Shown here one piece after another: positions 24,009-32,016 of a DNA stretch of 64,000 bases. Position 1 is the first letter of the stretch. Each line of letters starts with the position of its first letter. This stretch comes from Lentzea albidocapillata subsp. violacea (lineage in GTDB: Bacteria > Actinomycetota > Actinomycetes > Mycobacteriales > Pseudonocardiaceae): contig NZ_FNET01000030.1 of assembly GCF_900100275.1 (NCBI RefSeq), forward strand, positions 1 to 64,000, in the 5' to 3' direction. The notes under the pieces were generated by a model. That model was not told the DNA's origin and made no database searches. It worked only from the letters and a program-made list of their open reading frames with translations. Position numbers and translations under genes: made by a program.

Positions 24009-24042
24009 AGTAACTGCAAGAGAGCCAACAGGAGAACCGAAG

Positions 24043-24432
24043 ATGGCCGTCACGCTCATCAACCCCGACGCGCTGCCGCAGATCGACGTCTACCACCACG
24101 TGGCCGTCGCGAGCGGCGCGAAGACGATCTACCTGGCCGGGCAGGTCGCCTGGGACGCCACGCCGGACCTCGCCATCCAGACCGAGCAGGCCTATGTGAA
24201 CGTGCACACCGCGTTGAAGGCCGCCGGTGCGTCGTTCAAGGACCTGGCCAGGGTGCGGGTGTACGTCGTGGACTGGACGCCGGACAAGATGCCGGCGCTC
24301 CTCGAGGGCATCGAGAACGCCATGAAGAAGGTCGGCGAGTCCGCGAGGCCGCCCGCCACGTTGATCGGCGTGGCCGCGCTGGACGTGCCGGAGCACCTGG
24401 TCGAGATCGAGGCCACGGCCGCGATCGACTGA
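24043..24432 (+). CDS. RidA-family (YjgF/YER057c/UK114) protein
   Basis: A 129-residue trimeric-type protein. The ATG at 24043 has AGGAGA ahead. Family marks are TIYLAGQVAWD (about 27-37), EQAYVNVHTALKAAGASFKD and the C-terminal VEIEATAAID. RidA enzymes hydrolyse reactive enamines/imines formed by PLP enzymes. The canonical catalytic Arg of the archetype (in the segment R-P-P/A-R) is replaced by the stretch ARPPATLIG, which keeps one Arg, so this may be a variant subgroup. It is probably controlled by the divergent HxlR protein. Confidence 0.87.
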   Translation: MAVTLINPDALPQIDVYHHVAVASGAKTIYLAGQVAWDATPDLAIQTEQAYVNVHTALKAAGASFKDLARVRVYVVDWTPDKMPALLEGIENAMKKVGESARPPATLIGVAALDVPEHLVEIEATAAID

Positions 24433-24437
24433 TTTAC

Positions 24438-24453
24438 CACCGGATAACCGGTG
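24438..24453. terminator. Short palindrome after the RidA-like gene
   Basis: CACCGG-ATAA-CCGGTG is a perfect 6-4-6 inverted repeat six bases after the RidA-like stop and 37 bp before the next gene on the same strand. It is a weak terminator or an operator for the secreted-protein gene; no T-run follows. Confidence 0.4.
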
Positions 24454-24490
24454 CGGCGCAGGCTCCTGACCAAACGAGGAGGAGCACCGG

Positions 24491-24907
24491 ATGCGCAAGA
24501 TCCTGGCGGCGGTCGCCACAACGGCGGCCGCCCTGAGCATGACGGCCGGCATCGCCCAGGCCGAGACGAACCCCGCCTGCCCCGGCGCCACCCAGATCGG
24601 GTCGACCGCCTACGTGAAGAACGGCAGCACGACCGTCGCTTCGGTCAAGCAGTACGCGGGCTGCGGCAGGAACTACTCCTACGTCTACGTGTGGGACTCG
24701 TGGATCTCCAGCCACGGCAGGGACTTCACCCTCCGCACGTACGTGCAGACACGGCCGAACAACTCGAACGGCTACCGGACCGGTGCTCGCGGGCAGCAGG
24801 AGTTGTGGTCCGGCGGAGCGGACACGCTCGACAAGTGCACGCGCGCCCACGGTGAGGTCGACGGGAGCAGCTACTTCCTGTTCGCGAAGACCAGCGAGCG
24901 CTGCTGA
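24491..24907 (+). CDS. Small secreted protein of unknown function
   Basis: A 138-residue protein with a clear signal peptide (MRKILAAVATTAAALSMTAG, cleavage after IAQA near residue 23). The ATG at 24491 is preceded by GAGGAG. The mature part has four cysteines (NPACPG, YAGCGRN, DKCTRA and the C-terminal SERC), which could form two disulfides, and several aromatic residues (YSYVYVWDSW). No family is recognised. Similar small cysteine-containing exported proteins are frequent in filamentous actinomycetes. Confidence 0.75.
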   Translation: MRKILAAVATTAAALSMTAGIAQAETNPACPGATQIGSTAYVKNGSTTVASVKQYAGCGRNYSYVYVWDSWISSHGRDFTLRTYVQTRPNNSNGYRTGARGQQELWSGGADTLDKCTRAHGEVDGSSYFLFAKTSERC

Positions 24908-24925
24908 GTCAGCGGCACAGCCGCG

Positions 24926-25306
24926 TCATCTGCGCAAGCTGATCAACAACGCCAGCACGGCCGTCAGCGCGATGAGAGCGCTGACAACCAGTTGGTTGAG
25001 CCAGACGGCCGCACTGCCACCGTCCGCCGGCATCAACGCGACGACGATGAGGCACCCCGCCAGCGCGATCGTCAGGTGCCGGATGAACGGCACGTCCAGC
25101 GGCGCCATCGCCCGCACCATGCCGAGCAGCATGATCACGACGGCCAGGCCCATGGACACCCAGTACGGGCGAAAGGCGTGCAGCGACGCGTCGAAGTGCA
25201 GGACCGGTGGTGCGGCGATCAGCCACACGCCCGCCAGGAAGGCGGTGACACCGGCCCTGCTCTCGACGGTTCGTCCGTGAAGGTCCCCCACGCGAGTGAT
25301 TCTCAC
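24926..25306 (-). CDS. Small integral membrane protein, possibly SPW-repeat type
   Basis: A 126-residue protein. The GTG at 25306 was preferred because the longer frame would overlap the next gene; AAGGG lies upstream. There are four predicted membrane helices: AGVTAFLAGVWLIAAPPVL, YWVSMGLAVVIMLLGMVRAM, HLTIALAGCLIVVALMPADG and LVVSALIALTAVLALLISL. The arrangement of two helix pairs resembles actinobacterial SPW-repeat proteins, although the S-P-W motif itself is not visible. Function unknown. It starts 27 bp upstream of the stop of the gene at 25333, on the same strand. Confidence 0.65.
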   Translation of the reverse strand: MRITRVGDLHGRTVESRAGVTAFLAGVWLIAAPPVLHFDASLHAFRPYWVSMGLAVVIMLLGMVRAMAPLDVPFIRHLTIALAGCLIVVALMPADGGSAAVWLNQLVVSALIALTAVLALLISLRR

Positions 25307-25332
25307 CTCTGGACGCCCTTCTGGGAACACCA

Positions 25333-26109
25333 CTATTCGTTTCGGTATGCCTTCATGTTGCGCAGCAACAGATAGGTGTCCTGCAGTTGCGCGGAGTCGT
25401 TGATGCTCCGGTAGATGCCCCACTTCGGATGCGCCTGGTCACCGCCCAGCCACGTGTCGAAACCGGAGCGCGACGCGGTGACCACGGTCGTGCCGCCGTC
25501 CTTCAGGGAGTAGCGCAGGCTGCCGGAGTCGGCGACCTTGATCTCGATCTCGACGTCGATCCACCTGTTGCGCAACGGCGCCAGCGGCGTGCTGCCGAGT
25601 TTCGCCTGGCCCGCGCCGAACAGTCTCATCTCGACGGTCTCCAGCGACCCCGAGCGGAACAACGACATCGTGACCACGGGCGAGGCCACGCCGGTGTGCT
25701 TGACCTGGAAGATGTGCGAGAAGCTGGTGGTGCCCTTCAAGGAAGTGGGGATGTACATCTGGTAGCGATACCGCCAGGTCTCGCCCTTCTTCATGTCGTG
25801 CCGGGTGCTGCCGGTCCGGATCGCGCGCACCTCGTTGCGCTGCCGGTCGGAACCGTCCCGATCGGACTTGTGCATCACGAACCGGTACTGGTTGCTCTCG
25901 GCGAAGATGTGCGTGGCCGACGGGTGCGAGTTCGAGCGGTCGTCCTCGATGCCGGCGAACGCGCCGAGGCCTGCCGAACCGGGGTTCGGGGCCCACTTCT
26001 GCACGAACGCCATCGCACCCACATCGGCTGATGCCACCCCCGCGGCCAGTGGCGTGGCCGCGACGGCGAGCGCACCTCGCATCGCGGTGCGGCGGTTGAA
26101 CAACTCCAT
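25333..26109 (-). CDS. Tat-exported polysaccharide-lyase-like protein (heparin lyase I type)
   Basis: A 258-residue protein. The ATG at 26109 follows GAGGAAG and opens with a twin-arginine signal (NRRTAMRGALAVAATPLAAG). The mature domain has the beta-jelly-roll pattern of the heparin-lyase-I/PL-like group: RNEVRAIRTGSTR, WRYRYQMYIPTSL, FSHIFQVKHTG and KWGIYRSIND. Members act on or bind acidic or plant polysaccharides. Catalytic residues cannot be assigned with confidence, so a non-catalytic sugar-binding role is possible. Confidence 0.72.
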   Translation of the reverse strand: MELFNRRTAMRGALAVAATPLAAGVASADVGAMAFVQKWAPNPGSAGLGAFAGIEDDRSNSHPSATHIFAESNQYRFVMHKSDRDGSDRQRNEVRAIRTGSTRHDMKKGETWRYRYQMYIPTSLKGTTSFSHIFQVKHTGVASPVVTMSLFRSGSLETVEMRLFGAGQAKLGSTPLAPLRNRWIDVEIEIKVADSGSLRYSLKDGGTTVVTASRSGFDTWLGGDQAHPKWGIYRSINDSAQLQDTYLLLRNMKAYRNE

Positions 26110-26280
26110 CGGTCTTCCTCCTCGAACCAGGGCGGCGATTCGAGGCAGCGGTAGGCACACGATCTGCGACAGGCCTCCGGCGTGTCAAGGGCTCACGTCT
26201 GTGGAGAAACCGTGCAGATCCGGTGAAGGTGTTGCCGGGAAACGGGAGGCGGGCCCGTGATCGGATCTAGCGTCGGCGGC

Positions 26281-27312
26281 ATGGACACCGTGGACGTGCT
26301 CGTCGTCGGCGCCGGGCTGGCCGGCCTCAACACCGCACGCCTGCTCGCCGAAGCAGGCCTCGACGTGGCCGTTTGTGAACGCAGGACAAGCCTGGAGACC
26401 GGCATCCGGACGACCGGGATCTTCGTCCGGCGCACCCTCGACGACTTCGAGCTCCCGCACCTGGGCCCGGCGGTCCGGCGCGTGCTGCTCTACCCGCCGT
26501 CGGGCGAAAATCCGGTGGAACTCCTGAGCGCGCGCGACGAGTTCCGCGTGGGCGACATGGAAGGCATCTACGCCGCCGCGGTCAAGGACGCCGAACGGGC
26601 GGGTGCGCGGGTCAGCCTGAACTCCAGCTATCCGGCGACGTCCACGAAGGCCCGCTTCACGATCGGCGTGGACGGCGCCCGGTCCACCGTCGCGAAGAAC
26701 CTCGGCCTCGACGTCAACCGGCAGCTGATCACCGGTATCGAGGAGGTCTACCCGGTCCGCACCGGTTCGACGCCGACGTTCCACTGCGTGGTCGACCCGC
26801 GGCTCGCACCCGGTTACCTCGCCTGGGTCATCGACGACGGCGAGCACGCGCACGTCGGGCTGGCGGGCCGCGCCGACCGGTTCACCGCGCCGCTCCCCCA
26901 GCTGTTGCAACGGTTCCGCGACAGCTTCCCGACGCCGGAACCCACCGGCCCGGTGAAGCGCCGGGGCGGGCCGATCCCGGTCGGCGGGCTGCTGCGCCGG
27001 ATCGTGTCGCCACAGGGGTTGCTGGTCGGCGACGCGGCAGGCGCGGTCTCACCGCTCACGGCGGGCGGGCTCGACCCGTGCATGCGGATGTCCGAGCTCG
27101 CGGCCTCGGTCACGTTCGACTACCTGCGCAGCGGCAACAGATACGTGCTGGAGCACTACGACGCCGCTGCGATGCGCCGCCGCTACCTGCTGCGGTCACA
27201 GCTGCGGCGCGGGCTGTCGCTCGTCCGGGGGCCCGGCCTCGCCGAGTTCGCGTTCACATTGCTGCGCACGCCGCCAGGAAAGGCCGTGGCCAAGAGGATC
27301 CTGTTCAACTAG
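26281..27312 (+). CDS. FAD-dependent oxidoreductase (geranylgeranyl-reductase-like)
   Basis: A 343-residue flavoprotein. The ATG at 26281 was chosen over one at 26257 because the FAD motif VVGAGLAGLNTARLLAEAGL then lies at residues 7-26, as is usual. A second FAD motif, GLLVGDAAGAVSPLTAGGLD (about 252-271), is typical of the geranylgeranyl reductase/PHBH superfamily. It has no signal peptide. It is monocistronic: the upstream gene is divergent, and a strong terminator follows at 27317. The substrate, probably a prenyl or aromatic lipid, is an inference from the family. Confidence 0.85.
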   Translation: MDTVDVLVVGAGLAGLNTARLLAEAGLDVAVCERRTSLETGIRTTGIFVRRTLDDFELPHLGPAVRRVLLYPPSGENPVELLSARDEFRVGDMEGIYAAAVKDAERAGARVSLNSSYPATSTKARFTIGVDGARSTVAKNLGLDVNRQLITGIEEVYPVRTGSTPTFHCVVDPRLAPGYLAWVIDDGEHAHVGLAGRADRFTAPLPQLLQRFRDSFPTPEPTGPVKRRGGPIPVGGLLRRIVSPQGLLVGDAAGAVSPLTAGGLDPCMRMSELAASVTFDYLRSGNRYVLEHYDAAAMRRRYLLRSQLRRGLSLVRGPGLAEFAFTLLRTPPGKAVAKRILFN

Positions 27313-27316
27313 GAGA

Positions 27317-27353
27317 TCCACCGGGACGCGCGTCGAGCACGCGTCCCGGTGGA
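27317..27353. terminator. 14-bp-stem hairpin between convergent genes
   Basis: TCCACCGGGACGCG (27317-27330) and its exact complement (27340-27353) enclose a nine-base loop. It lies four bases after the flavoprotein stop and 17 bp before the GH2 stop, so it serves both converging transcripts. Confidence 0.88.
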
Positions 27354-27369
27354 CACAGCATGTTCTCCC

Positions 27370-30084
27370 CTACGGTGCCCAAGGTGAGCTGACGGCCCAG
27401 CTCACGTCCTGGTTGTACGAGGCAGGGTTGTCATACGTGTGCGCGCCGCCGTTCGAGGCGACCCAGACCTCCTCCTGGTAGTGCCGGATGTTGGTGCCGA
27501 GCTCGTTGACCGACTCCAGCCGCACGCCGCCACTCCCCTGCTGCGCGCAGAAAGTCGCGTCGCGGCGGAACAGGTCGGTGTTGTCGTTGGTGCCGAGCCG
27601 GACGCGGAAGTCCGCGTGCCGCAGGAACTGCCCCGGGATATTGCGGGACTCGAGCGAGTAGCAGGTCGGGTCGGCGAGCCCGCGCCGGACGACGAACGTC
27701 GCGTCCGCCTTGGTCAGGCCGTCGCTCGTGCCGGTCACGACGTCCGTGCGTGCCAACGAGTCCCGGTGCCGCAGGTAGCGGTCCGTGAAGCCGGGGGTGG
27801 TCACGCGGAACGAGCGGGCCTGGTCCAGCGGCAGGTCCGCACCGCTGCGCCACAACCCGGTCCCGACCGCCCACGTGGAGTCCGCGGCGAAGGAGTTCGC
27901 GGTGTCCCAGGGGTTCGGGCCACCGGAACGCGCCAGGTAGACGCCCTCGTTGTAGTGCCGCACGAAGGAACCGCGCACATTGAACGACTCCAGCGCGGTG
28001 CCACCCGAACCTTCACGAGCGCAGAACGTCGCGTCCGCCGCGATCGTGCCGTTGTTCACGTCCACACGGATGCGTCCGTTGCTGTGCCTGAGGAACTGGC
28101 CAGGGAAGTTCCTTGATTCGAACGAAAGGCAGGCCGCGTCGGCAAGTCCGGGGCGCGGGTGGAACGTGGCGTCCAGCCTGCCCAGGTCCGTGCCGATCAC
28201 GTCGGTGCGGGCCAGCGCGTCCTGGTGGCGCAGGTAGCGGTTGGTGTAGCCGGTCGTGGTGACGCGCAACGACACCACGTCGTCCGGGCTGACCGCCGTG
28301 CCACGGGCGACCGCGAGCACCCTCTGGTTGACGTCCCGCACCCGCGACTCGGTCATCTTCAGCACGCGCCGGTCGTAGGTGTAGAAGCCGTTGACCTCGT
28401 TCTCCACGTCGTACGGCTCGGTGTAGACCATCGCGGAGAGCCCACGGGTGTGGATCAGCCGCTGGACCTGCTTGATCACCTCCTCGTAGCGCTTGGTCAG
28501 CGACTGCTCGTCCGGATACAGGGCGCCGTAGGCGAATCCGGCGCCGGGCTGGTACTCGTGGCCGACGACCCTGCGGCCGAGGCCACCGAACTCGCCGAGC
28601 ATCGCGACCCGGCTGTTGTCCGGCGGACGCGTGTTGGCAGAGATCTGGTAGTGGTGGTCGTCGATCACGTCACCGTTGCCGGGGTCGGGATCCGAGACGC
28701 AGCAGTTGGACCCCGAGTTGTGGTTGATCAGCCGGGTGTCGTCGATCGAGCGGATCAGGTTCACGATCCGGCCGGCGTCGTACTCGCCCCAGCCCTCGTT
28801 GAACGGCACCCACTGCACGATCGACGTGATGCCCTTGAGCTGGTCGATCATCCGGCGCAGCTCGGACTCGAAGTTCGCGTGCGAGTTCGGCGCCTCGTCG
28901 ATCGAGTCGACGGACGGCATGTCCTGCCAGACCATCAGGCCGAGCCGGTCGGCGTGGTAGAACCAGCGCGCGGGTTCGACCTTGATGTGCTTGCGGACCA
29001 TGTTGAACCCCAGCGCCTTCTGGCGTTCGAGGTCGAAGCGCAGCGCCTCGTCGGTCGGCGCGGTGTAGATGCCGTCCGGCCAGTAGCCCTGGTCGAGCGT
29101 GCCGCTCTGGAAGACGAACTTCCCGTTCAGCAACGGCCGCATGACGCCGCCGACCATCGCCTTGCCGAGCGAGCGCATGCCGAAGTAGCCCGTCACGGCG
29201 TCCCCGCCGGCCAGCGTCACGCGCAGGTCGTAGAGGAACGGGTCGTCGGGCGACCACAGCCGGGCGTTCGGCACCGGCACCCGCAGCGCACTACCGGTCG
29301 TGCCGGTCTGCCTGCCGACCACCTGCCCGCCGCTGAGCACCTCGGCGGTGACCGGCTGGCCCGCGGTGCCCTGCACGACCAGGTCGAGCGCGCCCGCACC
29401 GACGTTCGGGGTGGTGTCGAGACGCGTGATGTGCGCCGCCCGCACCGGTTCCAGCCAGACCGTCTGCCAGATTCCGGACGCCGCGGTGTAGAAGATCCCG
29501 CTCGGATTACGGCGTTGCTTGCCGATCGGATAGCGGCTGCCGTCGACCGTCGAGGTGACGCCGACGATGATCTCGTTCGCGCCGGCCGTCAGCGCCGAGG
29601 TGATGTCGAACGAGAACGCGTCGAAGCCGCCGGTGTGCGTGCCGACCTGCCTGCCGTTGACCCAGACCCGCGTCTCCCAGGTCACCGCGCCGAAGTTGAG
29701 CTTGACCTGACGACCGTTCCAAGAGGACGGAACGGTGAAGGTGCGGCGGTAGAACATGTTGTCCTCGTGCCGTTTGATCCCCGACAGAGCGGACTCGATC
29801 GGGAACGGCACGAGGACGCCTTCGGCCAGTGGCCGGCCGATGGGCGGGTTGTTCAGGTTCGGTGCCCCGGCGAACTCCCAGACACCGTTGAGGTTCTGCC
29901 ATTCCGGGCGCTGGAGTTGCGGTCGCGGGTACTCGGGCAGTGCGTTCGTCGGCGACACCTGGGAGGTCCAGGGTGTCGAGAGCGGAGGGACTTTCGGTAC
30001 CCACTCCGCGGCGTGCGCTGTTGGGGTCAGGAAGGTTGCTGTGATCAGGATCGAGACCAACACGCCCAGGACGCGTCTGGTCAT
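27370..30084 (-). CDS. Secreted glycoside hydrolase family 2 enzyme with two AbfB (CBM42-like) domains
   Basis: A 904-residue exported glycosidase. Signal peptide MTRRVLGVLVSILITATFLT with cleavage after AHA. A GH2 sugar-binding and immunoglobulin-like region precedes a TIM barrel with the acid/base Glu in WVPFNEGWGEYD (about 429) and a probable nucleophile Glu in MVYTEPYDVENE (about 555). The last ~300 residues are two AbfB-type beta-trefoils, each with RVTTxGxTxRYLRHxDxLAR and FPGQFLRH/IPGQFLRH. AbfB modules bind furanosyl side chains. GH2 covers beta-galactosidases, mannosidases, glucuronidases and a described Streptomyces galactofuranosidase. It is the last gene of the furanose ABC operon (7 bp after the permease), so a furanosidase role is favoured. 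Confidence 0.88.
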   Translation of the reverse strand: MTRRVLGVLVSILITATFLTPTAHAAEWVPKVPPLSTPWTSQVSPTNALPEYPRPQLQRPEWQNLNGVWEFAGAPNLNNPPIGRPLAEGVLVPFPIESALSGIKRHEDNMFYRRTFTVPSSWNGRQVKLNFGAVTWETRVWVNGRQVGTHTGGFDAFSFDITSALTAGANEIIVGVTSTVDGSRYPIGKQRRNPSGIFYTAASGIWQTVWLEPVRAAHITRLDTTPNVGAGALDLVVQGTAGQPVTAEVLSGGQVVGRQTGTTGSALRVPVPNARLWSPDDPFLYDLRVTLAGGDAVTGYFGMRSLGKAMVGGVMRPLLNGKFVFQSGTLDQGYWPDGIYTAPTDEALRFDLERQKALGFNMVRKHIKVEPARWFYHADRLGLMVWQDMPSVDSIDEAPNSHANFESELRRMIDQLKGITSIVQWVPFNEGWGEYDAGRIVNLIRSIDDTRLINHNSGSNCCVSDPDPGNGDVIDDHHYQISANTRPPDNSRVAMLGEFGGLGRRVVGHEYQPGAGFAYGALYPDEQSLTKRYEEVIKQVQRLIHTRGLSAMVYTEPYDVENEVNGFYTYDRRVLKMTESRVRDVNQRVLAVARGTAVSPDDVVSLRVTTTGYTNRYLRHQDALARTDVIGTDLGRLDATFHPRPGLADAACLSFESRNFPGQFLRHSNGRIRVDVNNGTIAADATFCAREGSGGTALESFNVRGSFVRHYNEGVYLARSGGPNPWDTANSFAADSTWAVGTGLWRSGADLPLDQARSFRVTTPGFTDRYLRHRDSLARTDVVTGTSDGLTKADATFVVRRGLADPTCYSLESRNIPGQFLRHADFRVRLGTNDNTDLFRRDATFCAQQGSGGVRLESVNELGTNIRHYQEEVWVASNGGAHTYDNPASYNQDVSWAVSSPWAP

Positions 30085-30091
30085 GGCTCTC

Positions 30092-31048
30092 CTATCTTCG
30101 CAATATTCGCTGCAGGACAACGACGATGAGCAAGAACACGCCGCTGACCACCGACTGGTAGTTGCTGTCGAGCGTGCCGATCTGGTTGATGACGTTCTGG
30201 ATGACCTTGATCAGGCCCACGCCGATCACGGTGCCGAGGATCGTGCCCATGCCACCGGTCAGCAGGGTTCCGCCGATGACGACGACCGCGATGGCGTCCA
30301 GTTCGAGGCCCACGCCGATGACCGTGACGCCCGACTGCAGATAGGCGGCGGTCAGGGCGCCGGCGAGACCCGCCAGCGTGCCGCTCATCGTGTAGACGAG
30401 GACCTTGGTCTTCGCGACGGGCACGCCCAGCAGGACCGCCGACTGTTCGGCACCGCCTGTCGCGAACACGTTCTGGCCGAAGCTGGTGCGGTTGAGGATC
30501 ATGCCGCCCAGGACGGCGAGCACGGCCGCGACGAAGATCGGGTAGCCGAAGCCGAAGACCGTGCCGCGGCCCAGTTCGACGAACGCGCTGTCCCCCGGGA
30601 TCTGGTAGGTGTTGGCGCCCTCGTCGGTGATCGCCAGCAGCAGCCCGCGGGCGAACAGCAACGACGCCAGCGTGACGATGAACGGCGCCATGTTCGTGCG
30701 GGCGATCAGCAGGCCGTTGACCAGGCCGATCACCCCGCACACCACCAGCGGCAGGGTGAGCGCTGCCAGGAACCCGTACTGCGAGCCCCAGGCCGCGAGC
30801 ACGCCGCCGAGGGCGTAGAGCGAGCCGACGGACAGGTCGATGCCGCCGGTGATGATCACGAACGTCATGCCGATCGCGATCACGACGAGGAACGAGCCCT
30901 GCAGGGCGAGGTCACGCAGGTTGTCGAGACTGCCGAAGCGCGGGAAGGTCAGCCAGGACACCACGACCATCAGCACGAGGGCCACGGCGGCGCCCTGGCG
31001 TTGCAGGACTTTCGTCCTCGCGTTGGTAACGGTAGGAGTCGTGATCAT
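30092..31048 (-). CDS. Sugar ABC transporter permease (YjfF-like)
   Basis: A 318-residue inner-membrane permease of the ribose/galactofuranose (BPD_transp_2) family with about nine helices. Conserved GGIDLSVGSLYALGGVLAAW (about 68-87) and AIAVVVIGGTLLTGGMGTIL (about 232-251) are the family's signature loops. The start overlaps the preceding permease stop by four bases (31045-31048) and the stop is seven bases from the GH2 start. The order substrate protein, ATPase, two permeases matches E. coli ytfQ-ytfR-ytfT-yjfF. Confidence 0.88.
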   Translation of the reverse strand: MITTPTVTNARTKVLQRQGAAVALVLMVVVSWLTFPRFGSLDNLRDLALQGSFLVVIAIGMTFVIITGGIDLSVGSLYALGGVLAAWGSQYGFLAALTLPLVVCGVIGLVNGLLIARTNMAPFIVTLASLLFARGLLLAITDEGANTYQIPGDSAFVELGRGTVFGFGYPIFVAAVLAVLGGMILNRTSFGQNVFATGGAEQSAVLLGVPVAKTKVLVYTMSGTLAGLAGALTAAYLQSGVTVIGVGLELDAIAVVVIGGTLLTGGMGTILGTVIGVGLIKVIQNVINQIGTLDSNYQSVVSGVFLLIVVVLQRILRR

Positions 31049-32016
31049 CGGCGCTCCCGTGCCACGTACACGGCTGCGATGATGATCGCGGCCTGGATCA
31101 TCTGCGCGATCGAGTCCGGCAGGTTGTGCTTGATCAGGGTGGCCCGGACGAGCTGCATGAGGATCACGCCGAACACCGTGCCGAGCACGCGGACCTTGCC
31201 CCCGGTGAGCGGGGTGCCGCCGACGACCACCGCGGTGATCGCGGACAGTTCCATGAGCAGGCCCATGTCCGCCGGGTCGCTGGCGGCGAGCCGGGAGGTG
31301 GCCAGCACACCGGCGATGGCCGCGAGCACGCCGGTGATCGCGTAGACACCGATCAGCACCCGGTTGACCGGAAGTCCCGCGAGCGTGGCCGCCTTGCGGT
31401 TGCCGCCGATCGCGACGAGCTGACGCCCGAACGTGGTGCGGTTCGTGAGGCCCGCGACGACGAGCGCCAGCAGACCCGCGATCAGCACGCTGATGGGGAT
31501 GCCGAGCACGTCACCGGTGCCGAGCTCCAGGAACGTCTCGTCGTGCAACTGGACGAGCTGACCGTCCGCGATGACCAGCGCGAGGCCGCGTCCGCCCACC
31601 AGCAACGCGAGGGTGGCGACGATCGGCTGGATGCCGACCTTGGCGACGAGGAAACCGTTGAACGCCCCCGCCAGCACGCCGATGACGAGCGCCATCGTGA
31701 TGGCCATGAGCGGACCGGCGCCGAGGTAGAGCGGGATGATCGCGGCGGCCAGCGCCATCACCGCGCCGACGCTCAGGTCGACGCCCTCGGTGCCGATCAC
31801 CAGCGCCATGCCGAGCGCGACGATCAGGACGGGCGCGGCCTGCACGAGCTGGGTCGTGAAGTTGCCCAGCGTCAGGAAGTTGGCCGTGAACAGGGCGTTG
31901 AACAGCAGCAGGACGGCAACGGCGACGTAGACACCGTTGTCCTGCAACCAGCGCGTCCGCGCGGCTGCGGTGCTAATGACTGTCCTGGTGGCTGCCTGCG
32001 TGGTCGTCCGAGTCAT
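31045..32016 (-). CDS. Sugar ABC transporter permease (YtfT-like)
   Basis: A 323-residue permease of the same family as its downstream partner; the two form the membrane heterodimer. Signature segments are GTEGVDLSVGAVMALAAAII (about 89-108) and ITAVVVGGTPLTGGKVRVLG. Its start region lies within the 3' end of the ATPase gene (44-bp overlap, 31973-32016), so translation is probably coupled. The N-terminal ~30 residues are a hydrophilic cytoplasmic tail. Confidence 0.88.
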   Translation of the reverse strand: MTRTTTQAATRTVISTAAARTRWLQDNGVYVAVAVLLLFNALFTANFLTLGNFTTQLVQAAPVLIVALGMALVIGTEGVDLSVGAVMALAAAIIPLYLGAGPLMAITMALVIGVLAGAFNGFLVAKVGIQPIVATLALLVGGRGLALVIADGQLVQLHDETFLELGTGDVLGIPISVLIAGLLALVVAGLTNRTTFGRQLVAIGGNRKAATLAGLPVNRVLIGVYAITGVLAAIAGVLATSRLAASDPADMGLLMELSAITAVVVGGTPLTGGKVRVLGTVFGVILMQLVRATLIKHNLPDSIAQMIQAAIIIAAVYVARERR

